Assembly: GCA_003278855.1 (NCBI GenBank)
Contig: QCCU01000013.1
Coordinates: forward strand, 1-40,238
Length of the DNA stretch: 40,238 bases
Direction: 5' to 3'
DNA from: Prochlorococcus sp. AG-347-M23
Lineage (GTDB): Bacteria > Cyanobacteriota > Cyanobacteriia > PCC-6307 > Cyanobiaceae
Shown here: one piece after another, positions 18,142 to 25,620 of the stretch
Position numbering within the stretch: the stretch's first letter is position 1
How the letters are laid out: each line of letters starts with the position of its first letter
Made by a program: the position numbers and the translations under genes
The notes under the pieces: model-generated
The model's database searches: none
The model's input: the letters and a program-made list of their open reading frames with translations, nothing else
Told to the model about the DNA's origin: nothing

Positions 18142-19200
18142 GTGTTACAAACTTACGGAAAATCCGATGTTACCTATGACTGGTACGCAGGGAATTCGGG
18201 TGTTGTTGGCCGTTCAGGTAAATTCATAGCCGCTCATGCTGCCCATGCAGGTTTAATGATGTTCTGGGCAGGAGCTTTTGGATTATTTGAATTAGCCCGT
18301 TACGACGCCAGTATTCCAATGGGTGCACAGAAAGCTATTGTTTTGCCTCACCTCGCGGGTATTGGAATTGGTGGCGTTGAAAATGGTGTTATTACAGAAC
18401 CATATGGAATTGTTGTAATTTGCACATTACATCTAATCTTCTCAGCAGTATTGGGTGCTGGGGGATTATTACATTCCAACAAATTTGCAGGTGATCTTGG
18501 AGACTACCCAGAAAATAGTAAGCCACAAAAATTTGATTTCGAATGGGATGATCCAGATAAATTAACTTTTATTCTTGGTCATCATCTAATCTTTCTTGGG
18601 CTTGGAGCAATTATGTTCGTTGAATGGGCTCGTATTCATGGAATTTACGACCCAGCAATAGGCTCTACAAGACAAGTTATCTACAATTTAGATATTGCCG
18701 CTATCTGGAATCATCAATTTGATTTTTTAAAAATAGATAGTTTGGAAGATGTTATGGGAGGACATGCTTTCCTGGCTTTCCTAGAAATAATTGGAGGTGT
18801 TTTCCATATTTGTACTAAACAATTTGGAGAATATACAGAATTTAAAGGGAAAGGATTACTTGGCGCTGAGGCAATTTTGTCATACTCAGTTGTGGGTGTT
18901 TCTTATATGGCTTTTGTTGCTGCTTTTTGGTGTGCTTCAAATACCACCATATATCCAGTTGATCTATATGGAGAACCCTTAAAGCTTCAATTTGAATTTG
19001 CCCCTTATTTTACTGATACAGTAGATTTAGGTTCAGGAGCATATAGCTCAAGAGCTTGGCTTGCAAATACTCATTTTTATTTGGGTTTCTTTTTCTTACA
19101 AGGTCATCTTTGGCACGCACTAAGAGCAATGGGATTTGACTTTAAGAAAATTGGTCAAGCTTTTGACAATATTGAAAATACAAAAATTACTCAAAACTAA
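18142..19200 (+). CDS. pcb: Pcb-type chlorophyll a/b antenna protein, isiB-linked copy
   Basis: This six-helix membrane protein of the CP43/IsiA/Pcb family binds divinyl chlorophylls and feeds photosystem I or II. The 352 residues contain the expected helix-end histidines (AAHAAHAGLMMFWAG, LPHLAGIG, GHHLIFLG, GGHAFLAF, FHICTKQFG, QGHLWHALRAMGFD). It lacks the large lumenal loop found in CP43 (compare psbC at 31340), as Pcb proteins do. The start is GTG at 18142 (M-LQTYG). The placement directly after isiB resembles the iron-stress-inducible pcb genes (pcbB/pcbC/pcbD-type) rather than the main constitutive pcbA, so a role as iron-stress PSI antenna is inferred. A strong terminator follows. Confidence 0.92.
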   Translation: MLQTYGKSDVTYDWYAGNSGVVGRSGKFIAAHAAHAGLMMFWAGAFGLFELARYDASIPMGAQKAIVLPHLAGIGIGGVENGVITEPYGIVVICTLHLIFSAVLGAGGLLHSNKFAGDLGDYPENSKPQKFDFEWDDPDKLTFILGHHLIFLGLGAIMFVEWARIHGIYDPAIGSTRQVIYNLDIAAIWNHQFDFLKIDSLEDVMGGHAFLAFLEIIGGVFHICTKQFGEYTEFKGKGLLGAEAILSYSVVGVSYMAFVAAFWCASNTTIYPVDLYGEPLKLQFEFAPYFTDTVDLGSGAYSSRAWLANTHFYLGFFFLQGHLWHALRAMGFDFKKIGQAFDNIENTKITQN

Positions 19201-19213
19201 TTTAAACAAATAG

Positions 19214-19246
19214 AAAACCTCTCCTCTAAGAGGGAGGTTTTTTTTG
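19214..19246 (+). terminator. Intrinsic terminator after pcb
   Basis: The arms AACCTC (19216-19221) and GAGGTT (19234-19239) pair, with further CC/GG pairing inside and a run of eight T after the stem. It ends the isiB-pcb unit. Confidence 0.85.
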
Positions 19247-19275
19247 TAGAATTATTTCACTTTTTCAAAAAATTA

Positions 19276-19929
19276 ATGGATATTCTAAAAGAAAGTAATT
19301 GTAAGGAGATTTTTAAAAAGGCTTATGAAAATCGTTACACTTGGAACAATGATTTTCATGGTTATCAAGGTAAATGTATTTTCTTGACTAATGATAATAT
19401 TCATAAAGGGGACTTCGTATTAGGTAAAGACTTTAAACCAAATATTCAAAATATAGATGATGAAAAAGTTATTAAAAGTATTTCCTCTCAGTTATTTGAA
19501 GTGTGCATACATAGGGTAAAGAGAGGATTTGAATCAGTGCACTCAGAAAATAATTTTAATTTACTTAAAAATTCTGAAAGTGGTATTGAAATGAGCGTTT
19601 CAGGGAAGAATCAAGGTGATAAATATAGAGTTAAAAATAACTGTATTAATATGGTCTACAGAAAAATTCATGGAACTATAATAGAAATTTTTGTTGAAGA
19701 ATTTTTAGATACAGGAACAGGTTTCCTTAGTAAAAAATACAGTAGTCAGCAAATTAATCCGGATACGCTAAAGAAAAGTTCTGAAAAAATGGAATACGAG
19801 GATGAATTTCTAAATATGGGTAAAGACGATTATTGGATATTAAAATCGAGGACAATTAAATACTTAAACCAAAATCAAGAAGAAGAAAAACAAAAGTTTG
19901 TTTTTGAGGATCTATGCTTGTTAAATTAG
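19276..19929 (+). CDS. DUF3386-family protein
   Basis: The 217-residue soluble protein begins with the DUF3386 family pattern: KEIFKKAYENRYTW followed by FHGYQGKC. No signal peptide or membrane helix is visible. It has strand-rich stretches through the middle (GTIIEIFVEEFLDTG) and a KSRTIKYL segment near the C-terminus. The family is restricted mainly to cyanobacteria and plastid-bearing eukaryotes; I know of no established function. It follows pcb after a terminator, so it has its own transcription. Its proximity to isiB-pcb is suggestive but not evidence of an iron role. It converges with the small minus-strand gene at 19935, 5 bases apart. Confidence 0.75.
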   Translation: MDILKESNCKEIFKKAYENRYTWNNDFHGYQGKCIFLTNDNIHKGDFVLGKDFKPNIQNIDDEKVIKSISSQLFEVCIHRVKRGFESVHSENNFNLLKNSESGIEMSVSGKNQGDKYRVKNNCINMVYRKIHGTIIEIFVEEFLDTGTGFLSKKYSSQQINPDTLKKSSEKMEYEDEFLNMGKDDYWILKSRTIKYLNQNQEEEKQKFVFEDLCLLN

Positions 19930-19934
19930 GTTTT

Positions 19935-20180
19935 TTATTGAACCAATCTAAACCCTTTATCAAGCAGTTTTTGGTATAGAAGTCTTGCTCTAAAAGCTAG
20001 AATTTGTTCTTCATTTTCATTACTAATTACATGAAAATAATTATTATCTAATTTATTTTTGCTAAAGCATACATTTGCATCACCTAATCTTAAAGTCCAG
20101 TTCTCTTCTTTGGCTAAATGTTGATTAGGTCCAAGATCCCAAGGACATTTTTCAGGATATTTTTCTCTTTTAGAACCCAT
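19935..20180 (-). CDS. Small hypothetical protein (81 aa)
   Basis: Not recognised. The N-terminus is MGSKREKYPEKCPWDLGPN, then WTLRLGDANVCFSKNKLDNNYF and an AFRARLLYQKLLDKGFRLVQ end. It is soluble, mixed-charge and has two cysteines. The high fraction of W, P and R codons in AT-rich DNA argues for a real gene. It converges with the DUF3386 gene. The start could only be the ATG at 20180 within this frame. Confidence 0.6.
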   Translation of the reverse strand: MGSKREKYPEKCPWDLGPNQHLAKEENWTLRLGDANVCFSKNKLDNNYFHVISNENEEQILAFRARLLYQKLLDKGFRLVQ

Positions 20181-20290
20181 ATGATTAATTTTAACTACCC
20201 AATATTAGTAAAAATTTAAAACTATGGCTATGAAAAAATAGTTGATAATTTTTTCATAGAGCTCTTGATTAGTGCAATGCAATAAAAAAC

Positions 20291-20929
20291 TTACTCTTTG
20301 GTTGCGATTAAACAATAAAATGGGTCTTTATTTAAAAAATTGAAGATATTAAGTGCTGGTTCAGTAAACTTTTTGATAATTTTTGGCTCATTAAATCCAT
20401 TTGAGATTAATACTTTTCTTACATATTTGACCCTCTCTTCTTCAGTAGATGAAGTCCATATGTTAGGAGCTTTATGCCAAAATGCTCTGTTTGAAAAAGC
20501 AACAATAAACTTGCCCTTACTACTTAATATTCTTGCAATTTCTTTAGTTAAATTCTCTGGATACTGTAAATATTGCCATGCAGCCACCATCAAGCAATAA
20601 TCAACGCTTTCTTTATCTTGTGGAATTTTTTGACTTAAATTAAAATTCTGTATCCAATAAGAATCAAAAATTTTGTTTTTTTCAAGTTCTTGTTTGTTTA
20701 AACCATGTCCAATAACTTTTTTATATTTTTTACCTTTAGGTAAGTAACTATCCCAACTGGACATTAAATCAAGAACGGTTGAATAATTATCAATTTCTCT
20801 TTCATATAAATCTGATAGATTTTGCCTGAAGTTCGCATCTAAATGATAAACAAATTTTGGATCAGAATAAAATTCTTCATCATTACTCTCATCAAGTTTT
20901 TTTCTTTGATAATTATTTAAAACTTCCAA
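20291..20929 (-). CDS. SAM-dependent methyltransferase-like protein (class I fold)
   Basis: The 212-residue protein fits a Methyltransf_11-like layout. The first strand is TVLDLMSSWDSYLP (about 51-64), the second region VIGHGLNKQEL, the third NFNLSQKIPQDKESVDYCLMVAAWQYL (105-131, the post-III region) and then a strand GKFIVAFSNRAFWHK (about 143-157). The glycine-rich motif I (normally LDxGxGxG) is replaced by LDLMSSW, an unusual feature that still occurs in some cyanobacterial relatives. The substrate is unknown. It is flanked by small hypotheticals, with a 150-base gap to the next gene, which is divergent. Confidence 0.7.
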   Translation of the reverse strand: MEVLNNYQRKKLDESNDEEFYSDPKFVYHLDANFRQNLSDLYEREIDNYSTVLDLMSSWDSYLPKGKKYKKVIGHGLNKQELEKNKIFDSYWIQNFNLSQKIPQDKESVDYCLMVAAWQYLQYPENLTKEIARILSSKGKFIVAFSNRAFWHKAPNIWTSSTEEERVKYVRKVLISNGFNEPKIIKKFTEPALNIFNFLNKDPFYCLIATKE

Positions 20930-21079
20930 AACAACTAATTAAGAACATACATAATAAATTTAGTAAAAAGAAAATCTAATTGTGTATTAGGAATTGATTT
21001 TCATTTAATAAACTAAAAATTCTCAAATAAACTAGACATCTATTCAAAAAAAGTTAAATTATTAATTAATGATTCAATA

Positions 21080-21253
21080 ATGATGATTGAGTTTAAAAGG
21101 GGAAAAAAAAACAGGTCTGAAAATGCTCTTTTTAATCCCTATAAAAACGGAATAAGTTCATACGATATGGCATATCTTTCCTCAAAAAGAAAATTAAAAA
21201 ATAAAGCTGTTAATTTCAAAAATGATTCTAAAAAAGATTATCTTGCTGCATAG
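21080..21253 (+). CDS. Small basic hypothetical protein (57 aa) upstream of the tautomerase gene
   Basis: The ATG at 21080 (or the next codon, 21083) opens a 57-codon frame ending with TAG at 21251-21253. The product starts MMIEFKRGKKNRSE and ends KKDYLAA; it is strongly basic (many K and R) with no membrane segment, and the middle has NPYKNGISSYDMAYLSSK. Only 2 bases separate its stop from the ATG of the MIF-like gene, so translation coupling is likely. I do not recognise the family. The reading frame is consistent with neighbours but short, so confidence is moderate. Confidence 0.5.
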   Translation: MMIEFKRGKKNRSENALFNPYKNGISSYDMAYLSSKRKLKNKAVNFKNDSKKDYLAA

Positions 21254-21255
21254 AG

Positions 21256-21588
21256 ATGCCTTTTATTAATATTTCGACTTCAGTAAAAGTAAATGATAAA
21301 GGTAAATTACTCGAAGACATTTCAATCCTGATTTCCTCATTAACTAACAAATCAAGAAGATTTGTTATGGCGAAAATAGATGACAATTGCCAAATGTATT
21401 TTGATGATGAGACGCCTTCTTGTTTTTTAGAAATCAAATCCATAGGTTCTCTAAATCCTTCAGAAATGACAAAGCCAATATCCGATTTTGTATTCGAGAA
21501 AATGGGAATCCCAATTGATAGGATTTATATTTCTTTTGAGGATGTGCCAGCTTCATTGTGGGCTTGGAATGGAAGGACATTTGGATAA
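21256..21588 (+). CDS. MIF-like tautomerase-superfamily protein
   Basis: The 110-residue product has the N-terminal catalytic proline (M-PFINIS, Pro2 after Met removal) and the MIF fold pattern: FVMAKIDDN, SCFLEIKSIGSLNP, MGIPIDRIYISFEDVPASLWAWNGRTFG. Homologues in cyanobacteria are related to macrophage migration inhibitory factor and have keto-enol (phenylpyruvate-type) tautomerase chemistry in vitro; the cellular role in Prochlorococcus is unknown. It forms trimers in known relatives. It follows a basic 57-residue gene by 2 bases and precedes a DUF1824 gene by 21 bases. Confidence 0.9.
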   Translation: MPFINISTSVKVNDKGKLLEDISILISSLTNKSRRFVMAKIDDNCQMYFDDETPSCFLEIKSIGSLNPSEMTKPISDFVFEKMGIPIDRIYISFEDVPASLWAWNGRTFG

Positions 21589-21609
21589 GAATATTCAGAT
21601 ATCAAGCTA

Positions 21610-21996
21610 ATGGAAATAAATAAATTAGTCGATTTAAATAATTTTAGAACTGCACCTAAATTAAGTGATTGGCAAGCAAAAAATCTTTTAGAGGAATTAG
21701 AAGCGAATATTTTAAATGCCGATTGGATAACAATAGGTGTAATGGCACCAAGTGATAATGAAGCTATTGAAGCGTTACAATCAATTTGTAAGAAATATTC
21801 TTCAATTAAATTTGGGAATCTAATTTCTCTTCATGCTGATGGAGCTGTTTTTTTAAAAGCTAATCAAAAAACTGGTAATGTTTTTGTTAGATCTGAAAAT
21901 GGTCTTGGAGAAGGCATTTTAATAACATGTCAGTATGACGAAGGTGCTAAAGAATCTAATACTTTTGGCCCATTGCCGTTAAATTTTTTTACATAA
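21610..21996 (+). CDS. DUF1824-family protein
   Basis: The 128-residue soluble protein has an N-terminal helix (DWQAKNLLEELEANILNAD), then WITIGVMAPSDNEAIEALQSICKKY and a C-terminal half with ISLHADGAVFLKANQKTGNVFVR and GEGILITCQYDEGA...TFGPLPLNFF. That is the pattern of the DUF1824 family, which is common in cyanobacteria and has a known fold but no established function to my knowledge. It follows the tautomerase gene by 21 bases and probably shares its transcript. Confidence 0.85.
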   Translation: MEINKLVDLNNFRTAPKLSDWQAKNLLEELEANILNADWITIGVMAPSDNEAIEALQSICKKYSSIKFGNLISLHADGAVFLKANQKTGNVFVRSENGLGEGILITCQYDEGAKESNTFGPLPLNFFT

Positions 21997-22153
21997 TTAA
22001 GTACCAATCTATGTTTTATCGAGGATCTAATTTAATGACATTTTTTTAACTGATAATTTTTTTTGAGAATTTGGATTTAAAAATTTTTTTACTTATAAGC
22101 TTTGTTATATTTACTACTGGAATTGATCTTAATTTTTCCATTATTTTAATTTA

Positions 22154-23023
22154 ATGTTTTTTCAGGATATAATTCAAAATTTAAATAATTTTTGGTCAGA
22201 CGAAGGTTGTTTGATTATGCAGCCTTATGATACCGAAAAGGGTGCTGGAACAATGAATCCGCATACTTTTTTAAGGGCTATAGGACCAGAGCCTTGGAGC
22301 GTAGCATATGCAGAGCCATGTAGAAGACCTACTGATGGGCGATTTGGTGATAATCCAAATAGGGCGCAACATTACTTTCAATATCAAGTAATAATTAAAC
22401 CTTCACCGGCAGGAATCCAGGAAAAATATTTGAAATCTTTAGAATCTCTTGGAATTAATCCTAGAAAACATGACATAAGATTTGTAGAAGATAATTGGGA
22501 ATCTCCAACACTTGGAGCCTGGGGTGTAGGTTGGGAAGTTTGGTTGGACGGAATGGAAGTTACTCAATTTACTTATTTCCAACAATGCGGGGGTATTGAT
22601 TGTAATCCAATCCCAATTGAAATCACTTATGGACTAGAAAGGATTGCGATGTTTCTGCAGGATAAGGAAAGTATCTGGGACTTAGATTGGAACAAGAATT
22701 TGAAATATAGCGATATTTGGCTTCAATTTGAAAAAAGTCAATGCTCTTATAATTTTAATAAATCTAGTCCTGATAATCTCAGGAAATTATTTGAAATTTA
22801 TCAAGACGAGGCAATTTCTTTAATAGAAAAAAAATTAACTTACCCTGCGCTCGATTTTGTTCTGAAATGTAGTCATACTTTCAATCTTCTTGATGCTAGA
22901 GGAGTAATTTCGGTTACAGATCGTGCGCAATACATAGAAAAAATTAGAAAATTAGCGAGAGAAGTTGCTTCATCATGGGTAGATGAAAGGGAATCCCTTA
23001 ATTTCCCATTGATAAAGAATTAA
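22154..23023 (+). CDS. glyQ: Glycyl-tRNA synthetase alpha subunit
   Basis: The 289-residue product is the catalytic alpha subunit of the tetrameric bacterial glycyl-tRNA synthetase. The family sequence is clear: [76 protein letters not shown], and [13 protein letters not shown]. The beta subunit glyS is not in this window, as is common when the two genes are unlinked. The long preceding gap (157 bases) is AT-rich with no clear promoter. A porin gene follows after 142 bases and has its own promoter. Confidence 0.97.
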   Translation: MFFQDIIQNLNNFWSDEGCLIMQPYDTEKGAGTMNPHTFLRAIGPEPWSVAYAEPCRRPTDGRFGDNPNRAQHYFQYQVIIKPSPAGIQEKYLKSLESLGINPRKHDIRFVEDNWESPTLGAWGVGWEVWLDGMEVTQFTYFQQCGGIDCNPIPIEITYGLERIAMFLQDKESIWDLDWNKNLKYSDIWLQFEKSQCSYNFNKSSPDNLRKLFEIYQDEAISLIEKKLTYPALDFVLKCSHTFNLLDARGVISVTDRAQYIEKIRKLAREVASSWVDERESLNFPLIKN

Positions 23024-23123
23024 TACATAAAATATATTCAGACAAGAAAAAGAATTGATAGTATCAAAAGTTACACCGAATAGAAACTTTTATATCTTTA
23101 TCTTTTTGTTACAGCCGATACAG

Positions 23124-23161
23124 TATAGTTACCCATTTCCATGGGTTTTTTCCGTGTGAGG
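23124..23161 (+). promoter_or_regulatory. Porin promoter, leader hairpin and Yfr1-complementary ribosome-binding region
   Basis: TATAGT at 23124-23129 is a good -10 box. ACCCAT (23131-23136) and ATGGGT (23141-23146) form a 6-bp hairpin with a TTCC loop. GTGTGAGG at 23154-23161 overlaps the ribosome-binding sequence 4 bases before the ATG. It is the exact complement of CCUCACAC in the conserved single-stranded core of the sRNA Yfr1, which is reported to repress som porin mRNAs in Prochlorococcus MED4. Confidence 0.65.
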
Positions 23162-23165
23162 TAAA

Positions 23166-24458
23166 ATGAAACTCTTCCAAAAAATGTTGGTAGCTGGAAC
23201 CGCATTGAGCTTAATAGCTCCAGTGGCTTCTCAAGCTTCCGAAACAATCAATCTTGAAGAGATGAATAGCTATGTTCGTAGCGAAAAAGCATCTCAAAGA
23301 TTTGATAGCGATACTTTCCAAAACGAAGTTAAGGAAGGTCTTGCAAAAGTAAATAGTCGTATAGATGGATTAGAAGCTAGGCAGAATAATTTTGAAGCTG
23401 GCGGATTTTCCGATACTACAGTAATGGATGGTAAGGCAGTATTCACTGTAGGCGCCCTTGATGCTGCTGATAGTATTACAGCTCTTAATGAAAATACTGT
23501 TTTCCAGTACATGTATGTAATGAACTTGAATTCAAGTTTTACTGGTGATGATAATCTTTATGTAAGGATTAAAACTGGAAACGGTCCTAAAGATTCTGAT
23601 GGAGACAAAACTCTTCCATTTAACGAAACTGCATATGGTACATATTTATCATCTGCAAACCAAAATGGAGATAGCTTAAAGGTTGATAAATTATGGTATT
23701 CAATGCCATTAGGTGACAGCATTACATTTACTGCTGGACCAAAGATTGAAAACTACTACATGCATGGTACAACTCCATCAATCTATAAACCTGTTTTAAA
23801 ACAGTTTACACTTGGTGGTAATGCTGCAGCTTATGGTGCAAGTACTAGTCCCGGTGCAGGCTTGACATGGACTGGTGATAGTGGACTTGCGATTAGCACT
23901 AACTTCACTACAAAATCTGGTAATTCTAAAGGTTTATTACAAGATGAAAGTGCAACTAGTTGGGCTACTCAAGTAGGTTATACGCAGCCACAATATTCAG
24001 TCTCAGCAATTGTTAACCAAAAGTATAATGATTGGAGTGATTCTTACTTCTCCACCTCTTCGGGTAAAGAGAGAACTTACACGGATGATAGTTCTACTAA
24101 CATTGGTTTAAGAGCATGGTGGAGACCTCAAGAAACAGGTACTGCTACCCCTTCTATATCAGTAGGTTTTGATACATCTGAAACAGGTGCTACTTCAAAC
24201 AGTAATACAACTATGTATTTCGTTGGTCTAAACTGGCAAGATATGTTCCAAGCGGATGATCGTATAGGTTTAGCTTTCGGTCAGCCACAAAAGCGTGAAG
24301 GTGAAACAACTGATCCTTTTGCTTGGGAAGCGTATTATCAATTCCAAGTTAATGATTCAATTTCTGTTACTCCTGCTGTGTTTGGTGGTTCCGATAGAAA
24401 CGGAACAGCTGGCTCAGACATAACTGGTGCAGTTTTAGAAACTACATTCAAATTCTAG
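23166..24458 (+). CDS. som: Outer-membrane porin (Som/OprB-like, cyanobacterial iron-uptake-porin group)
   Basis: The 430-residue protein has a signal peptide (MKLFQKMLVAGTALSLIAPVASQAS, cleavage near 22-25), a short N-terminal helical/coiled-coil stretch (FQNEVKEGLAKVNSRIDGLEA) linking to peptidoglycan-side structure, and then a long series of alternating beta strands ending in phenylalanine (LETTFKF), the sorting signal for outer-membrane beta barrels. It allows passive entry of small solutes and ions. The full SLH domain of larger cyanobacterial porins is reduced here. Its own promoter and a Yfr1-complementary leader precede it, and a strong terminator follows, so it is monocistronic. (Signal-peptide sequence quoted in part: MKLFQKML then VASQAS.). 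Confidence 0.9.
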   Translation: MKLFQKMLVAGTALSLIAPVASQASETINLEEMNSYVRSEKASQRFDSDTFQNEVKEGLAKVNSRIDGLEARQNNFEAGGFSDTTVMDGKAVFTVGALDAADSITALNENTVFQYMYVMNLNSSFTGDDNLYVRIKTGNGPKDSDGDKTLPFNETAYGTYLSSANQNGDSLKVDKLWYSMPLGDSITFTAGPKIENYYMHGTTPSIYKPVLKQFTLGGNAAAYGASTSPGAGLTWTGDSGLAISTNFTTKSGNSKGLLQDESATSWATQVGYTQPQYSVSAIVNQKYNDWSDSYFSTSSGKERTYTDDSSTNIGLRAWWRPQETGTATPSISVGFDTSETGATSNSNTTMYFVGLNWQDMFQADDRIGLAFGQPQKREGETTDPFAWEAYYQFQVNDSISVTPAVFGGSDRNGTAGSDITGAVLETTFKF

Positions 24459-24475
24459 GATTGGATTTTGAAACT

Positions 24476-24506
24476 AAAAAACGCCCTTAAGAGGGCGTTT
24501 TTTTTT
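24476..24506 (+). terminator. Strong intrinsic terminator after the porin gene
   Basis: AACGCCCT and AGGGCGTT form an 8-bp GC-rich stem with a TAAG loop followed by ten T. The A-run on the left also allows it to work for the minus-strand gene that ends at 24549. Confidence 0.95.
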
Positions 24507-24548
24507 AATTATATAATTCCTTTGCTGTAATTATTTTGAAGATTGAGT

Positions 24549-24776
24549 TTACCAGCAGTTTTCACCCTCGCCAACAGGTATGCACATACTTGATTTGGCT
24601 GCTTCATCTGCAATTTTTTGCGCATCTTTGTCTAGAATAAATTCTGAATCAATTGACATATCAGTATTCCATTCCTTAAGCCCTCCCAAATCTTTTTCTC
24701 CTCCACTTGCAGGTGATGAAATTGCAAGTGCGCTAGTTGCGGCTATGAATATTGCAATTGAACTTTTGTTTGACAT
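24549..24776 (-). CDS. Small secreted hypothetical protein (75 aa)
   Basis: The product starts with a signal peptide (SSIAIFIAATSALAISSPASG, cleavage near residue 25) and continues as a short acidic mature part with LKEWNTDMS and DKDAQKIADEAAKSSMC, ending EGENCW. Two cysteines near the C-terminus could form a disulfide. It is probably periplasmic or lumenal. I do not recognise the family. It converges on the porin gene through a shared terminator and is on the same strand as, and 73 bases after, the PiuC-type gene. Confidence 0.65.
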   Translation of the reverse strand: MSNKSSIAIFIAATSALAISSPASGGEKDLGGLKEWNTDMSIDSEFILDKDAQKIADEAAKSSMCIPVGEGENCW

Positions 24777-24849
24777 TTAAATTTTAAATTATATTTTTTA
24801 TTCTAAATGTCTCTAAAAACTTTTTCTATTTGATGTATAAAATGATCTA

Positions 24850-25518
24850 TTAACTACCTAATATTCTCAATAAATTTGCATAAGACTTGAAAATTAAATC
24901 AAGCTCATCTGACCTCCCGTGTTTTGCTAATAGCCCTCTTGCTCCCGCATCTAGATCAAATAAATATTCTCTTTCTTCAGTTGATCTAACATAACTTTCT
25001 ATCCATCCTACGCATACTAATCTTTCACCATTCTCTACTTCATTTACTGCATGCAAGTATGAACTTGGATATAAAATTATCTCTCCAGCATTTAATTTAA
25101 ATGTCTCTTCTGAATTCATTGTTTCAATAATTAATTCTCCACCTTTATAAAAATCTTTATTCGTCAATGAAAGAGTAAAAGATAAATCTGATCTACCTGA
25201 AGACATGTATGGATTATCAATATGTCTCCCATAATGCATATTATTTGTAGATTTTGTAAACATTATTCCATGTATTCTTTGTGGTAAAGAAAAACTTTTT
25301 ATTAATTGGCTTGAAAGGATTTTTTTATTAACTAATTGAGCATTTTTTTTTGATATTTCATTATTTCTATTTAGTTGCAAGTTATTTTTTACCTTTGAGG
25401 CGTGACTCCCAGCAGTTTTTTTTCCATCTTCCCAATCTTGTTGGTTACATTTCTCTAATTCTTTTTTTATTAAATTTATTTCTTCAGCGTTTAATAACTG
25501 ATGGATTAAATAATTCAT
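24850..25518 (-). CDS. piuC: PKHD-type Fe(II)/2-oxoglutarate-dependent dioxygenase (PiuC family)
   Basis: The 222-residue protein carries the iron-binding facial triad HxD...H with the 2-oxoglutarate-binding arginine: H99 and D101 in YGRHIDNPY, H156 in SSYLHAVNEV, and R166 in NGERLVCVGWI. The GGELIIE strand before the distal His and the N-terminal DWEDGKKTAGSHA also match the PiuC/YbiX family, which is often next to iron-uptake genes. The substrate is unproven. It is divergent from futA with a 102-base shared upstream region, which supports common iron-responsive control; I see no confident Fur box there. Confidence 0.9.
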   Translation of the reverse strand: MNYLIHQLLNAEEINLIKKELEKCNQQDWEDGKKTAGSHASKVKNNLQLNRNNEISKKNAQLVNKKILSSQLIKSFSLPQRIHGIMFTKSTNNMHYGRHIDNPYMSSGRSDLSFTLSLTNKDFYKGGELIIETMNSEETFKLNAGEIILYPSSYLHAVNEVENGERLVCVGWIESYVRSTEEREYLFDLDAGARGLLAKHGRSDELDLIFKSYANLLRILGS

Positions 25519-25620
25519 ATGAAATATAAAAAATGATACAACTCGATGTATAGAAGTTCGCTATAAAAGTTTGAACTGTTTTTAAGGGTATAAAGTAACC
25601 ATAGATACTAATTTGAAAAA

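Noticed and set aside
22046..22141. A 31-codon basic minus-strand frame in the gap before glyQ
   Set aside because: It has only K/I/S-rich low-complexity sequence, as expected in AT-rich DNA, and no family signal; not supportable.
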